Positions 49,370-63,887 of a DNA stretch of 64,000 nt are shown here, in pieces. Within the stretch, counting starts at the first letter, position 1, and each line of letters starts with the position of its first letter. The DNA comes from Apostichopus japonicus (Eukaryota > Echinodermata > Holothuroidea > Aspidochirotida > Stichopodidae). The notes under the pieces were generated by a model that saw only the letters and a list, made by a program, of their open reading frames with translations, was not told the origin of the DNA and did not search any database. The stretch is taken from positions 24,394,713-24,458,712 of the forward strand of contig NC_092574.1 of the NCBI RefSeq assembly GCF_037975245.1, written 5' to 3'. Position numbers and translations under genes: made by a program.

Positions 49370-50990
49370 CATGTGAAGGTCACCAAACGTCAGTTAGAGC
49401 CAAAAACCAAAATATTAAAACAAGCAATAACTCCCATTGACAGGATCCGACATGGATGATATTTTGGGACCAGTTGTGAATGGGGTAAGGGATTACTTCA
49501 AAACATAACGGTCATGTGATCCAAGGTCAACAAAGGTCAATCAAGGGTCAAAAACTAGTATTTTTGCAATAACTTGAGAACCAAATGTCCGTCAACATTG
49601 GGAGTTACGCTATTGTTATCAGGGAGTCGACCCGCATCTAGATGACCTTTGACCTCAGGTTGACCTCCGGTGACCTTAATCAGTTTGTTGGGTTATTTGA
49701 ATTTTCGTGGCAATAATCGGATCTCAAAGGTACCTTCCGATCAAAATGGTCCATAGTTGACCCCTGTGCGACCTTCGTGTGCTTTTTGGAATCAGTCAAA
49801 CTACATCTGACCGCGAGGTCAAAAGGTCAAACCTCGAAAAATATGCTCATTTTAGGAGATGCGGGGCAAAACAAAACAAAGAAAAAATTGTCAATATGTT
49901 GATATATGATAGAGCTCTTTGTGCTATATATAGGAACCAACTTCCGCTTCAATCGGACACCCAGTTCTCAAGTTATGGGGAGCCAAAGGTTGGTTTTGAT
50001 ACATTTCTAGCAATAGCATTATGTGTGTACATTGTAGGCCAAACAAATTTTAGGACAGAGTGCACCTCATCAAGAGGAACATTTTTGATACAAGCCATCA
50101 GGTCATCTAAGGTCATTCAAGGTTGATTATGTGCAAAACACTGCCAGCTTAAGCTAATTTTTGCAACAACTTCTAGTCACGAAGTCTGACATGGCTGTTA
50201 TATTAGGAAAAGTTGTGAATGAAGTGGGGGCACATTTTCCAAAATAACCGTGATGTGATCCAAGGTCACCAAAGGTCATTTATCGGTCAAAATGTGTTTT
50301 TTCTGAATAACTTGTGAAACTACCACTGACAGGGTCCGAAATGGTTGATATTTTGGGACTAGTTGTGAATGGGGTAAGTGATCATTTCCAAACATAACGG
50401 AAATATGATCCAAGGTCAACAAAGGTCAGTTAGGGGTCAAAATATAGTATTTTTGCAATAACTTGAGAACCAAATGTCCACCAAGGTCGGGATTTTAGGA
50501 CAGAGTGCAAATCATCAAGGGGAACATTTGTGATAAAAACCATTAGGTCATCCAAGGTCATTCAAGGTTGCTTATGTGCAAAAAACTGCCAAATTATGTT
50601 ACGTTTTGCAACAACTTCTAGTCACGAAGTCTGACATGGCTGATATATTGGGACAAGTTGTGAATGAATTAGTAGCACGTTTTCTAATATAATCGTGATG
50701 TGATCTAAGGTCACCAAAGGTCAATTATGGGTCAAAATGTGTAGTTTGGCAAATAACTTTTGAAACTACCGTTGACAGGGTCCGACATGGTTGATATTTG
50801 TGGACTAGTTGTGAATGGGGTAAGGGATCGTTTCAAAACATAACAGTCATGTGATCAAAGGTCAACAAAGGCCAATTAGGGGTCAAAAACTAGTATTTTT
50901 GCAATAACTTGAGAACCAAATGTCCATCAAGGTTGGGAGTTACGCTATTGTAATACAATAGTCGAACTGCATTTGGGAGACCTTTGACCT
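49370..50990. repeat. Amplified GGTCA repeat array
   Basis: A unit containing TTGACAGGGTCCGACATGG, TGTGAATGGGGTAAG, CCAAGGTCAACAAAGGTCA and CAATAACTTGAGAACC occurs near 49430, 50320 and 50760; the last two are about 440 bp apart. AGGTCA half-sites appear as DR4 (49524-49529 and 49534-49539) and, on the other strand, as a perfect DR1 (TGACCT-T-TGACCT, 49643-49655). Copy 1 has a single unit, so the array expanded or contracted after the duplication. There is no coding sequence. Confidence 0.75.
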
Positions 50991-51259
50991 CAGGTTGACC
51001 TCCAGTGACCTGCATTAGCTTCTTTCAAGTTGATTCTTTGAAGTTTCGTGGGCATATTCCAATCTAACTTGTCCATAAGTGGACTCCTCTGCAACCTTAT
51101 TGTGCGAAGTTATTAGAGATTTGGTTTGGTTTTGTAATACTTAGTGTGTGGATTCATAACATTGAGTACAAGGACCCTATTGTTTTTGATGGAGGTGTGT
51201 ATAACCACGTACAGTAGACTGACCTGTGTTAGCATGCCATATTGTCATTGTAACAGCTA

Positions 51260-52648
<1,389 letters not shown>

Positions 52649-52699
52649 ATATATATATATATATATATCTATATATATATATGTATGTATATATATATA

Positions 52700-52751
<52 letters not shown>

Positions 52752-52769
52752 TATTGTTTATGTCTATTT

Positions 52770-53041
52770 GATACCTTAGGTCGACAGTGTATGGTAAAAA
52801 AAGCGACCTTAGGTCGACAGTGTACCTTAGGTCGACATTTCAGTGTACACCTAATTTTTTTGCTACCATTTTAAGAAACTTTTATATTGTCGGAAATAGC
52901 TTCATCATGTTCTCCGTCCTCTAAAACGTTCATTTACAAGGTTTGGTTAGGGTCGGTTCAGGGTCAGGGTTAGAAAAAAGGGTTAGGGTTTGATAAAATT
53001 TAGTGTGTAATTAGTCAATGTAAATGTCGACCTAAGGTATC
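52770..53041. mobile_element. MITE with 17-bp perfect inverted ends
   Basis: The left end GATACCTTAGGTCGACA (52770-52786) is the exact complement of the right end (53025-53041). The core CCTTAGGTCGACA is repeated twice more just inside the left end. The element lies between two TA microsatellites, and GGTATCATA is repeated just outside the right end. It has no coding capacity. The superfamily is not assigned. Confidence 0.75.
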
Positions 53042-53048
53042 ATAAGGT

Positions 53049-53114
<66 letters not shown>

Positions 53115-53120
53115 CATATA

Positions 53121-54693
53121 ATTTTATGCTCAAAAGCTCTTCCAAATAGCAATAAAGAAACTTATGTTGCGTACCGAATCAAGTAAACCACAGAATAAGT
53201 TTCTCTAAAAGGTTATATTTTGATGACGAATTCAAAAGATATAAACAATATTGTAAATTATACCTGGGACGTAATCAATGAGGTTCTAGAGTGAGACCGT
53301 AATAAATCATCGTACCCATCTGTTTTCAAAGACGGCGATCACGAAACCAGCGACGATTAAGAAATTGCATACGGCTTTAACGATTTCTTCATTAACCTTA
53401 AACCCTCACTTGCCAGATAATCAATCATATGTAAAATCAAACAACCCCATATATAGTAATAATAATATGCGAAACTCTATTTTTTTTTCCCTACCATGTC
53501 AGGGAGGAGGAACTTTTACTTGTGGCGAATCATTGCTTAAAGCCTAAGAAAGCAGCTGGGTATGATCAGGGGAGTTGTTATGGAACCGTCCTTGGTATGA
53601 TGATTTCGAGCAAAATATTGTTAAGCAGATATTACTTTCATTGTCACCCCTTACTGAAATATCTGTAACATATCGCACACCACTGGGGTATTCCAAGATA
53701 AGCTGAAGATTGCTATGGTCTTTCCCATTTTTGAGAAAGGGGAATGCAATATCTACGAGAACTAACGACCAATCTCAATTCTCTCTTTTTATCTATGCTT
53801 TTCCAAAATTATCGAACGTCTCATGTCCAACAGAATAATAAATTTCCTCGATGCTCATAACATACTATGCAAGGAACAATATGGGTTCCGACCTGGTCAC
53901 TCAACTAAGCTTGCCCTGGCAGATGCCATTGATAAATTATACGATAGCCTTGATGAGAAGAAAACATGTATTGGTATATTCTAAGACCTATCAAAACCTT
54001 TTGATACCATTGACCAATGTATTATTCTAAACAAGATATCATTCTACGGAATTGAGGACCAACCCTTATCTGGATGGACAGCTATACTTATCGAAACGTT
54101 TACAGAATACTTCGTATAAGAACACCATATCTGACTATGCTGAAATCCGCTGTGGTGTTCCTCGAGATTCAATATTAGGTCCACTTCTATTCATTATATG
54201 TATCAATGACATCTGCCATATCTCTAATATTGCAAAAACTATTTTATTTGCAGATTAAATTAGTATATTTTTCGAATACAATAATTTGAATACTTTACAT
54301 GACATGGAGTTATAATAAACTTTACGACAGGTTTGCAACTAATTAAAAAGCTATCACTTAATCTTGATAAGACCACCTACATTGTTTTCAATAAAAGTCA
54401 ATCTTCTTCTTAGAAATATATTTGAACGGATGGTTAGCCAATCAAGCATGTACATAGTACTAAGTTTCTCGAAGAATACATTAATAGTAAACTTACTTGG
54501 TGTGAACATATTTCAAATATTGCAAACACTGTGGCGAAAAAATGTTGCAATTATTTCTAAGTTGAAGCACTACTTTCCTCAGAAAATTCTTAAAATGCTT
54601 TACCAAACATTAGTATTCCCCCACTGTTCATATCGCTCTATCATTGAACAGACATTTGTTAATGAAATGGAGGTAAACGACAAAGGCAAATGA
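53121..54693 (+). mobile_element. LINE copy upstream of gene block C
   Basis: Same family as 12530-25005, without the CACTG insertion. It starts at a TA microsatellite inside the linker, so the endonuclease is missing. Linker near 53340, RT from about 53820 (NRIINFLDAHN, QYGFRPGHSTKLALADAID), RCGVPRDSILGPLLFIICIN (54150-54240), then the thumb ([15 protein letters not shown]) to the end near 54693. Many frameshifts are present. It joins a SINE body fragment at its 3' end, as in block B. Confidence 0.8.
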
Positions 54694-54699
54694 ATATAT

Positions 54700-54762
54700 A
54701 ATTGAAAATCGTAATGAGTTGTAAAATCCAGAACAGTGAAAAAACTTCCAGCCTCCACCGGG
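54700..54762 (-). mobile_element. SINE body fragment, block C
   Basis: CGTAATGAGTTG and AACAGTGAAAAAACTTCC, then CAGCCTCCACCGGGA, match the minus-strand SINE at 33509-33672 up to its head. It breaks off into a TA run. Confidence 0.7.
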
Positions 54763-54785
54763 ATATATATATATCTATATATATC

Positions 54786-54893
<108 letters not shown>

Positions 54894-55027
54894 CGATAAA
54901 CCAAATATCGTTAGCATGAAGCAAAACAGCTTTAAGAGTAAAAACATTTCTGTGTATAACTTAACTGTGTATAACTGTGTATAACTCTTAAACTATTTGA
55001 TTATACATGATACCTATATTTTCCATT

Positions 55028-58000
55028 TTAGTAATCATAATAATAACCGTGGTTGCTGTTATAAATGACGGCAATTAAACTCAGAATCACGGCACTTCCA
55101 AATGTTACGCCTGTCAGAATGGCTGCGACATTTGCGTGTGACACAGCATTCTTGATGTTGGTGTCGATTCCAGTCAAAGCCTGTAGAAATGACGGAGAAA
55201 GCAAAAATAAATAACATGCGAGCAATGTTATATACTACCTGAGACACTCTTGGGGACTTTTAGTTATATTTATTATTCAGTGTTGCTTAATGGCCATCAG
55301 TGTTGCCTCAGTGTTGAGGATGTTAAAACTTGCAATATTGATTGCAATTGTTGCCATTCGTTTGTAACATCTACATCGCCTTCAGACACTTGTTCGTATT
55401 AGAATAAATAACACGCAAAGAGCAAAACATGATAGAATTGAGAAAGAAAAATTGTAATCGATGGAAATAAAAGGTGTCATGGTAAAACGTCCATCATAGG
55501 ATTGCAAATCATTTAGTTTTTTGTTGTTGAGTTACTTGCAAATTATACTCGATTGGATTGGTCAAACTAACATTAACAGGCGAAAAAGTAGTTGACGCAG
55601 TGGCGGAGCGTCCGTAAAGTCAGAGGGACGGATACCCCCCACCCCCCGACGGACTCAAATGGACTGCTGGCGCCTTTTCAGCTTTTTACCACCTTTTACT
55701 TATTCGCGATTAATGACTTTCTATTGCGCTCTCAAATACCTGTTGACATTTGTCACATTTTGTTGGTGTAATTTTCTGACAGAATTGCAATGACACATAT
55801 TTATTCTTCGTTTATCTGCAAATTAGCAATGCCCGGAAAGGTCATTCCCGGCGATCTAGGGAGTATCTTTACTCAAAAAATATGTACGCTTCGCGCTAAG
55901 CTGTGGTAGCGCTCCGCTTAGATAATGTCGAAAGCGCCACTACAGACCATTCTCGTCACCCCTGACCTGACCAATACCCCTAGCTCTACCACTGAATCGA
56001 CGCTGTTCCAAACTAATAGTCCCTTATATAATACAAACAGTCATAATCTATAAATTGTCTTCAGAATACTGACCAAAATAGCAAATATTATGGCCGGAAT
56101 GGTGCAGAACAACGGCCAGAGGCACAACGAGAACACGATGGACAGCACCAAGGACAATATGGCCTTGGTCTTAATGGAAGATATCACATTTAAATCTTCC
56201 GGGCTACGAATAATCTGTAAAACAAACGATACAGGAAAAAAATGTTTTAATTTTTACTATAGAGTAATTGTTTTTCTATTTATTATTGCGGGCTTTGTGC
56301 CGTTGTATTGTGGCTGATTATAGTCATAGATTATAAATAATCAAATTGTTTTGATGTTGAGCAAACCTTGCATGACTGTTGATTTATGGTTGGGTGCACA
56401 AGGAAGTTTGAAGCCTTTCCACAAAGTCGTTATTATGTTGAAGCGATCCTTGCATGACTGTTAATTCATGTTTGGGTGAACAAGAAATTTTGAGGCCTTT
56501 TCGCAATGTTGGAAATCTTAATTGATAAGTGAATATAAGGTGCATATATTTTGTACATTGTAGACGTTTGAGTTCCATAAATATACGTTTAACTGTGAAC
56601 CCATTGTGCACAAGGTCAGACATTGAATAATTTGAAAAGTGTTAACAATTTCCATTTGTAAAACTATTGTGACGTGTGAGCAAACAGTACCGTCATTCAC
56701 AATTAACACACATAGAATTTCTTAGTGTTGGTATCAATTATATATATAATAAAGCTAACAATACGCCTAACACAAATTTAACAAGTTGTTATTACGTTGA
56801 GCAACTCTTGCATGACTGCTGACTTATGGTTGGGTGCACAAGGAAGTTTGAAGCCTTTCCACAATGTTGGAAACTGGAATTGCTAAGTGAATAAGGTGCA
56901 TATATTTTGTACATTGTAGGCGTATTAATTCCATATTTTAAAAATCTCTAGTTTTGTCCCTAATTCAGGTTTGTTAAGTCATGTCACAATTCGTCTGATT
57001 TTCGAAAATGAAGTTCAGTTAAGTCACCAACTCATAAGTCAATTGATTTTATCGCAGACCAATCCAAGTCACAAGTCGAGACATTTAAAGTTACAAGTTA
57101 ATTCATTGATTGTAAGTTGAGACACAAGCCAACTCTAGCAGCAACTAAAGTGATGTGCACTACATATAGGTACAGGCCTAACAAAATAAACCAGCTCAAA
57201 TACAAAAAGGCTGCATCTTTGTGCAGTGATGATATCGGTCATGTGGTTGACCTACTTCGTGAGCTCCAGTTGCAATGCTATGAGACGAGTAAATTCTACA
57301 AGTTTAATCATTTGCATTAGACAGCAATTGAAAGTTATTTTAAAACTTGTACTTCAACCTTTCCCCTACACTCTCTATCTCTCCCTCTCTCGATACAAAA
57401 CATGAAAGAATGACATACGTTACAGTAAAGTCATGAAACATGATCGTTGTCTGACGACAGTTACTAACTATGTACAGCCAACATAACTCATATTGTACCA
57501 TAGGAGGTGATGGTGGTGGGCGCAGGGGGTGCGGGGGGGGGGGGTGGGGAGGAGGAGGTTGACGGGAAGGTCCTCCTTATCTCAAATTACACACTGGCAT
57601 GAATTAAAAATCAACTCATATTTTTATAACTCGTTACACATACTAACACAAAGTTAAAACATTCTGAATACATCATTTCTTCAAGGGAAGGGATACTCAA
57701 TTTCGCCTCTTGATTTTATGCTTAATGTAACTAATGTAGTACATGCAAACCCAGTTAGCGAATCATCAGAACATACCATACCAAGGAAATATTGATAATT
57801 ATTACATTAAATTATTAACTGATGCCATATCGTCTTTTTATCTCATAATTGTATCTTCTTTTCTCCATCCTCGATTTGTTTGTGACGTCACATCATACGT
57901 CATCCCCTCTTACATATCGATACTTGTAATTATGTCGTGGTAGTTATTACCAAACAAAAAATGACTACACTTTGAGGCGCAATAAACGACATATGTCTCC

Positions 58001-58711
58001 CATTGTGTCGTGGAAGGTAAAAGAACAATGAACGTTTGTTTCGATCTTCTCTCACTTAGCCTTTCTTTCCATTTTCTTGGTGTAAAACAATTTGTTAGCG
58101 TCTACACTGGTGATGTCAACAAGTCAAATATATTCAAACCTAGTCAAAAGTCATATGATTTTAAATGTAGTCACAAAATGAGTCACAAAATGTAACTCGA
58201 GTCTAACTCGAGTACAAAGTCATCGACTCTAGTCAATAACACTGTAAATAGATCCATTTAACACCGTTAATCAACTATCAGTAAGAAGTAGTGTCAAAGG
58301 AAGTTGAAGAGATATTTACGAAATATTTCTGAATTCGATTTTTTGCTGAAACAAATAAAGCATTCATAATGTAATAAAAACATATTACCTGAGGTACATG
58401 TGGTACCGGTTGTGCCATAATCATGGTGTTGGTACTTCCGAGATGTTGTGGACCGGCATATTGTGGTCCGGGATATTGTGGTCCGGGATATTGTGGACCG
58501 GGATACTGTGGTGGCTCTTCCATCTGAAGTTGGTCTGTAAAACATGGACAAAAGCATAAGAATATAAGTTAAGTTCATACATTTAGTCCATTTTGTTAAA
58601 GAAAACACTTTTGGACGAAATTATCATATGATGTATTGTTTTTTAATTAATCAAGTCTTATATTAAATCAGATGGCTTACCATTATTGACCAATTTTTTG
58701 TTATCCTCCAT
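55028..58711 (-). CDS. CD225/dispanin-like two-pass membrane protein, paralog C
   Basis: Four minus-strand exons: 58711-58681, 58534-58389, 56214-56074 and 55180-55028. All borders are GT-AG and the joined frame is open for 156 residues. The proline-rich part has four units, one changed to YAGPQ. Segment 1 matches A except WPLF for ASLC and IIF for IVF. The last exon starts ALTGIDTNI, then differs from A in most residues after position 24 of the exon (GVTFGSAVILSLIAV; tail YNSNHGYYYDY). By hand count about 31 of its 153 bases differ from A, and only about two changed codons are synonymous, while the 146-bp exon 2 differs at about six bases. The likely poly(A) signal is AATATA where A and B have AATAAA. 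The promoter CRE is intact. The role is unknown; the membrane call rests on hydrophobicity. Confidence 0.75.
55598..55994. mobile_element. hAT-type MITE in intron 3 of paralog C
   Basis: The same insertion as 25668-26032, with flanking 8-mers AGTTGACG (55590-55597) and AATCGACG (55995-56002). It was inserted before A and C separated. Confidence 0.8.
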
Positions 58712-58940
58712 TGTCAGTTCGGCTTCGTATTACTGAGTGATGTTGTTGTGTCAGAAGGTACCGTACGCTATGACTTTGACTATTACTTCCCTAACTGGTG
58801 CCCAAGAGTGCGTCACGCATGAACAAACAGTCGCAAACACGGATGAACTTAAACAGTCAGTTCCCAGCGGTACGAAAAGTGTTTTCTATTCTTGTAGAAT
58901 ATGCATGGGGTTTCTTGACGTCACTCCTCATTAATATTTA
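58712..58940 (-). promoter_or_regulatory. Conserved upstream region of paralog C with a CRE palindrome
   Basis: TGACGTCA at 58916-58923, at the same distance from the start codon as in A. The flanks match A closely. Confidence 0.45.
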
Positions 58941-59216
58941 ATTAGGTAATACTGATCATTTTCGAAGGTCAATTTCACAGTCATTAGCCAATTAATATGT
59001 CTGGTACTAACTGAATTTGATGAAAGAAAAGTGTCTAATCCAATCTTTATTAACAAAAGACACAAAAAGGAGTAAAATGGAATTTTGGCCATATTTTCCG
59101 AATCTAAATCAACCACTTTCAAAGTGTTTAGAATTTTTTTTTGGTTCCGAGTAATGTAGTGACTGTCCCGTTTCACGGCGGTACGTAATGCGCGAAATGC
59201 TTTAACTAAGCGTGAT

Positions 59217-59819
59217 AAAACTATTGGAAATGATTTGCTTATATCAATGCTTATATCGTATGATAACAGGAACTATTCATGGCCGTGAAATGACTTCTCT
59301 GTGGTGGATAGGGGCATAAGGACGCCTGGAGATTATGAAATTCTCACTGCCAATACATCGGTTTGGTACATCCACACATAACAATACATGCAAGCAATGC
59401 CATATCGTAACAATCGCTACTTATAGCACTACTTGCTGAAATCAGCCACTCAACACTGGTTTGAATTTATCAACAGCAATAATTTATTTAGAGATCTCTC
59501 ATGAGATGGACCCATGCTGGTGCTCTTCCAAGTTCAAGCCCTGCCACTACAAAGACTACAAGCCCTGCCAGTGCCCCTTCAAATTCACCCCCTGAAATTG
59601 TACATCGGGTTTCTAGTAAGCAGCCTATGGAGCCTTGACGGTATCGAGACAGGGGAGTTTTTACTGGGTATATTTCCAACATAGCTATAGTTTTGTGGAA
59701 ACATGCAGATTATACAACAGGGAATTAAATTTGACACATGAGAGGGCATTTTGGCTTAAAAATGGCCAGACAAAGCTCTAGTTCACCCACTGAAGAGAGA
59801 GTGGTTGCCACTGTTACAC
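59217..59819. mobile_element. Unclassified insertion upstream of paralog C
   Basis: Counterpart of 29211-29730, absent from block B. It contains extra sequence relative to A: an AGCCCTGCCA repeat near 59537-59570 and a segment near 59777-59810. Confidence 0.5.
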
Positions 59820-59829
59820 CACGATGAGG

Positions 59830-61640
59830 TCAGCTTTGTGGGACATTTGCATGGTCAGAGATTTTTTTTTTAAGAATGACAACACATTAACATAATAATT
59901 AGTCATATGATGACATAAGTATATGAAATTACATCTTAAATGGGTAATTTAACACGTTTGTGATAATGTAACGACGGGTCAAGTCGACACCAGGCAGTTA
60001 GAACTTTTTAGAAAAGTACATATAATTTCTAAAATATATTCACGGTGAAAAAACTGTTTGATTGTAGACTAACCAGGAGGAAGTGAGTTTCCATGCAGAA
60101 ACACTATATCAATATAAACTATACGGTAAATATACGTTTAACTGTAAATAAATTGGATACAAGGTCAGACATGGGCTAATTTGAATCGTGTTAAAAATTC
60201 CCTTTTGTAAAACTATAGTGACGTGCGAGCAAACAGCACCGTCATTAACAATACACAGGAAATGTTTTACAGTTAACTATACCATTATATATCATAAAGC
60301 TAACAATACCCCTAACCCAAATCGAAAATGGTTACAGTAGGTGAACAAGACATTTTGAGGCCTATTCACAATGTTGAAAACTGGAATTGCTAAGGTTACA
60401 AGTTAATGCATTTGATTGTGAGTTGAGTCGCAATCCAAATTATACCTTGGATATACTCTTAATTTATGGCTTAACTACTATTATATGATGGACCTTGTTG
60501 GGTGGTGGGGGGGGGGATTCCTATACTCTCTGGTCAAGTTACAGATCAACTAATGAAGAAGTGAAAATTGTGCACATTTATGACTTTCGTCCCAGGTTAG
60601 GGTGGATTTAAAAATAATAAGTCTCTATACACTCATGTTATGTTTAAAAGCACTCGTACTAATATCAGCAGTATATAAATATCATGTTTCTTTCAGAATA
60701 AAGGCAAGGAACTGTTCATACTGTCAGTACGAGTGCTTGGGAAGAATGATAAAAGAGGATAGTATGGCTGGTATAAGCATGAGGTAATTGTCCCAATGGG
60801 CTTGCCATGGGGTACTCTAATTCAACCGATTCACACAGAGATTACAATAACTACTGTAAATCTTAAAGTTATATAATGTATATAGCTTAGCTTGGTACAA
60901 GAACAAATTAAAAGAGGGCATTAATATGGAGTTGAAATGACTTTGAATTGAATTTATGGAATTCTCTTTAAAAATCTAGACATTACTAAGGAATATAAAA
61001 TGAAATGATCATCTGTTTATAGTTTATTTATTCAATATAACTGAATACTCCAAGACGTTATAACGTTTTGATGAAATATCAATTAGTTGAGAAATTGAAG
61101 AATAATTATTGATTTCTTGACGCTGGTCCAGTTCGCTGATTGATCTTTATAGTAATATATATGAAAGGATTAATGAAAGCCATTTGTGGACCGTAATAAT
61201 AAAAAGAAAAAAAAACAGAAATTTTCAAACTGATTTATTTCGACATTCTGCGGTCAGTTATATATATTATTATTTGTTCTCATAAATTGGGTGTATATTT
61301 AGATTCCGCTGTGTATATGCAGTTTACTGAAATGAAACATATTTTGTACACAATATATACCTCTAGTGCACAGTTTGTGTTGTTACGTCTGTTTGTTTTA
61401 GTATATGAATATTTATCAAATTAATTTACATATTATTTACAGTATGTTGCTCTCACTTTCATTTCATTGGTTATTTAGTTATCGTCTTACTTTTGTACAT
61501 GAAAGAGTTATGATTTTTCAAAAAGTTGCTCATCAGTATGGTATCTTGTGGATTCAGATATCGGCATCATTCATACATACATACACACTCACGCATACAA
61601 CACACACACATACACACACACTCCGCATGCATGAATGCAT
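59830..61640. other. Upstream part of block C without recognised genes
   Basis: Collinear with block A (29740-31370). A segment at about 60045-60300 is present here but not in A; it matches sequence in block B (38030-38230), so A has a deletion there. A CA microsatellite lies at 61580-61622. No gene is recognised. Confidence 0.45.
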
Positions 61641-61660
61641 AGGTTACGATTTCATCGAAA

Positions 61661-61852
61661 CGCTTCTCGGCCTTTTGGCTAAGATCATGTGTAGTATCTG
61701 TTCCCTTTCGAGGGGAATGGTGATGCACACCTGACGATAATCACACAGTCACAGTCCCGATGCAAGGGGACTGGGGTTAGAAGCGGATCAGTCGTTCAGT
61801 AGTTTGGTTTTCGTGCCCAGGTTTTCTCCTGGGCGACTTTTTCTTAAATGTG
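61661..61852 (+). mobile_element. U2-headed SINE, copy 3, with target duplication
   Basis: TTTCATCGAAA flanks the element at 61650-61660 and 61853-61863. Block A has the empty site (near 31394-31404) with one copy of that word. The element begins CGCTTCTCGGCCTTTTGG and matches U2 snRNA positions 3-45 with one mismatch that I can see, including the GTAGTA branch-site pairing segment. The body follows from 61706. A GCCCAGG/CCTGGGC hairpin and a T-run lie near the 3' end (61814-61842). Loss of the first two U2 bases fits usual 5' truncation. Confidence 0.88.
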
Positions 61853-61863
61853 TTTCATCGAAA

Positions 61864-63756
61864 CCAAAAAGCCATATTACGCCTCAACACACACAACAAT
61901 GGGCTCAACAGAGATCTCTCCTTTTTTAGTATACATGCTAAGTGTAATCCCAATAATGTCTAGTTTCTTCCATTTCATTTCTGCAACTGAAAAAGGGCCG
62001 TGTTAACGCTCGAAATATTTTGTAACTGATTTATCGTTCTAAGTAATAAAGTTGGAAATGAAAGTATCATTTCCCCTCCCCCCTTTTTCTCTTGTGGATA
62101 TATACATATATATATATATATATATATTGATATTGATGAATTCATATTTATTGTATGTCCAGAGGTTCGAAACCGGTTGGGAAGGTCGTAATTCCACTAG
62201 AAAAAAGTGCTAAATTAAACGTTAAACTTAAACATTTAGAAGAGCCGCTACATCTTTTTTCAAGTAACTTGGTTGACAATCCAAAATAAACCTCCTGCCA
62301 GTACGGTTAGACGCGAAAATGAATTTTCCGCAAAACTGTTTCCAGCACGCCCATTGTTTTCTGAATTCCTGACACTTTTACCCCGGGAAAAACAACAGCC
62401 AAACTCAAATCAATATGTCTCAAGAATCAACTATGGTCTTTGTAGTCAATAAAAAAAAAATAAGAGTCAATATAATCCGCTGGATGTTCACCGTCAGGAA
62501 AAGTGCCAAAATCTTAGTTTTTCGATATGTTATCAATCAGGATCTTCTTTTATTGGCTAACATGTTGAAGAGTATGAATGGAAGTACATGTGGTGGTTGA
62601 CAATTGGTCAATTGTGGCAATTTTAAACCCCTTTAAGCCTCCAATGGGCAGCGTAGGAAAATTGTTTACTACTGAGTGAAGATATTTGTTTACAAGTAAA
62701 GACAACTTCAGGCTCCGGATAGCGAAAAAAATATCCACGGTCATGATACAGAAAATTGAAGGTGCCACTCAAGGTCAACTTTTCATCTATCCGGTGATGG
62801 GTAGCGTTTATCTACTGAAAACGTCTATCTATACTTAGAGACCACATTACTTTTGTGATTTCTTATGTAAGTCGATGAAGCTTTTAATGGGCGTATGCTA
62901 CCTAACAATTCTGCACAATTTTCCGCCAGAGCCATCCCAATAAGGTAACATTAGTAATCATTATCTACATGTTCGTGTGTGACCGTAAAATAGGGCCCAA
63001 ACCGCCCCACATGTTGGAACCCAAAGAAAGTGTCCCAACAGGCATTTGACGTGGAAACAAAACATGTGGGCCAAAAATGTTGGCTTAAAACATATGCTCC
63101 CCCTATTTTTTCCTCAAAATTTAGGTCCTAATTGTATCATTTATTTACAATATTTACACGTACTCTCATCTCGATCTTGTGCGATGCGTCGCGTCCGTTT
63201 AATGGTAGCGTTTATATTTGATTTATTGCAACCATATAATTCGACCTTCTGATTGGCTGCTAATATATATCTGTATATATTCGAATTTGGACGCGTGTAT
63301 AAAATGGCATATCTGTCCCACAGAGCCTACCATACCCCTTTTCGTTGATCCCGAGTTTGCGATAATAGTTTCCATAGCCGTATCATAGAGTTCGGCCAAC
63401 TAGCAAATTGAACCAAAAAAGTTCACTTCTGCACTGTCTTTATTTACGGCTCTGAAAGGTGCAAATAGGCGGCGACCATTCTTATGTCTTTTTGATTTAG
63501 GGGGAACGTGAATGTCTTTTGATTTTGGGGTTGCAGTTTCGATAAATTGCGGGCAAATAAGGTTGTTTAAAATGACATTTTCAATCAGTTTGTATAACTC
63601 ACAGTTTATTTAATTGAAAATTGGATGTGACATTAAAAATTGATCATAATAAGACAGTAAAAACAGTGTTGACAATTAAAAGTTTGATTCGGAGAAGAAT
63701 ACTAATTCATGAACTAAACATGCGTATTTTCCTACTGTTGATTACTTTACTTATTT

Positions 63757-63758
<2 letters not shown>
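61864..63758. other. Distal part of block C
   Basis: Collinear with block A 31405-33375. It includes the box-B-like piece (62150-62200) and the promoter-like CCAAT and TATA segment (about 63240-63320). No coding gene is recognised. Confidence 0.45.
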
Positions 63759-63851
<93 letters not shown>

Positions 63852-63863
63852 CATCAGAGTCGT

Positions 63864-63887
63864 CTGATGATCGCTCAACGCGTGAAA
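63864..63887 (+). other. Hairpin motif CTGATGA...GAAA beside a TA run
   Basis: CTGATGA, a short CGC/GCG hairpin, then GAAAC directly follows a TA microsatellite. The same motif is at 34055-34078 in block A. It has the conserved core bases of a hammerhead ribozyme but only three stem II pairs and no identified stem I partner. Confidence 0.4.
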
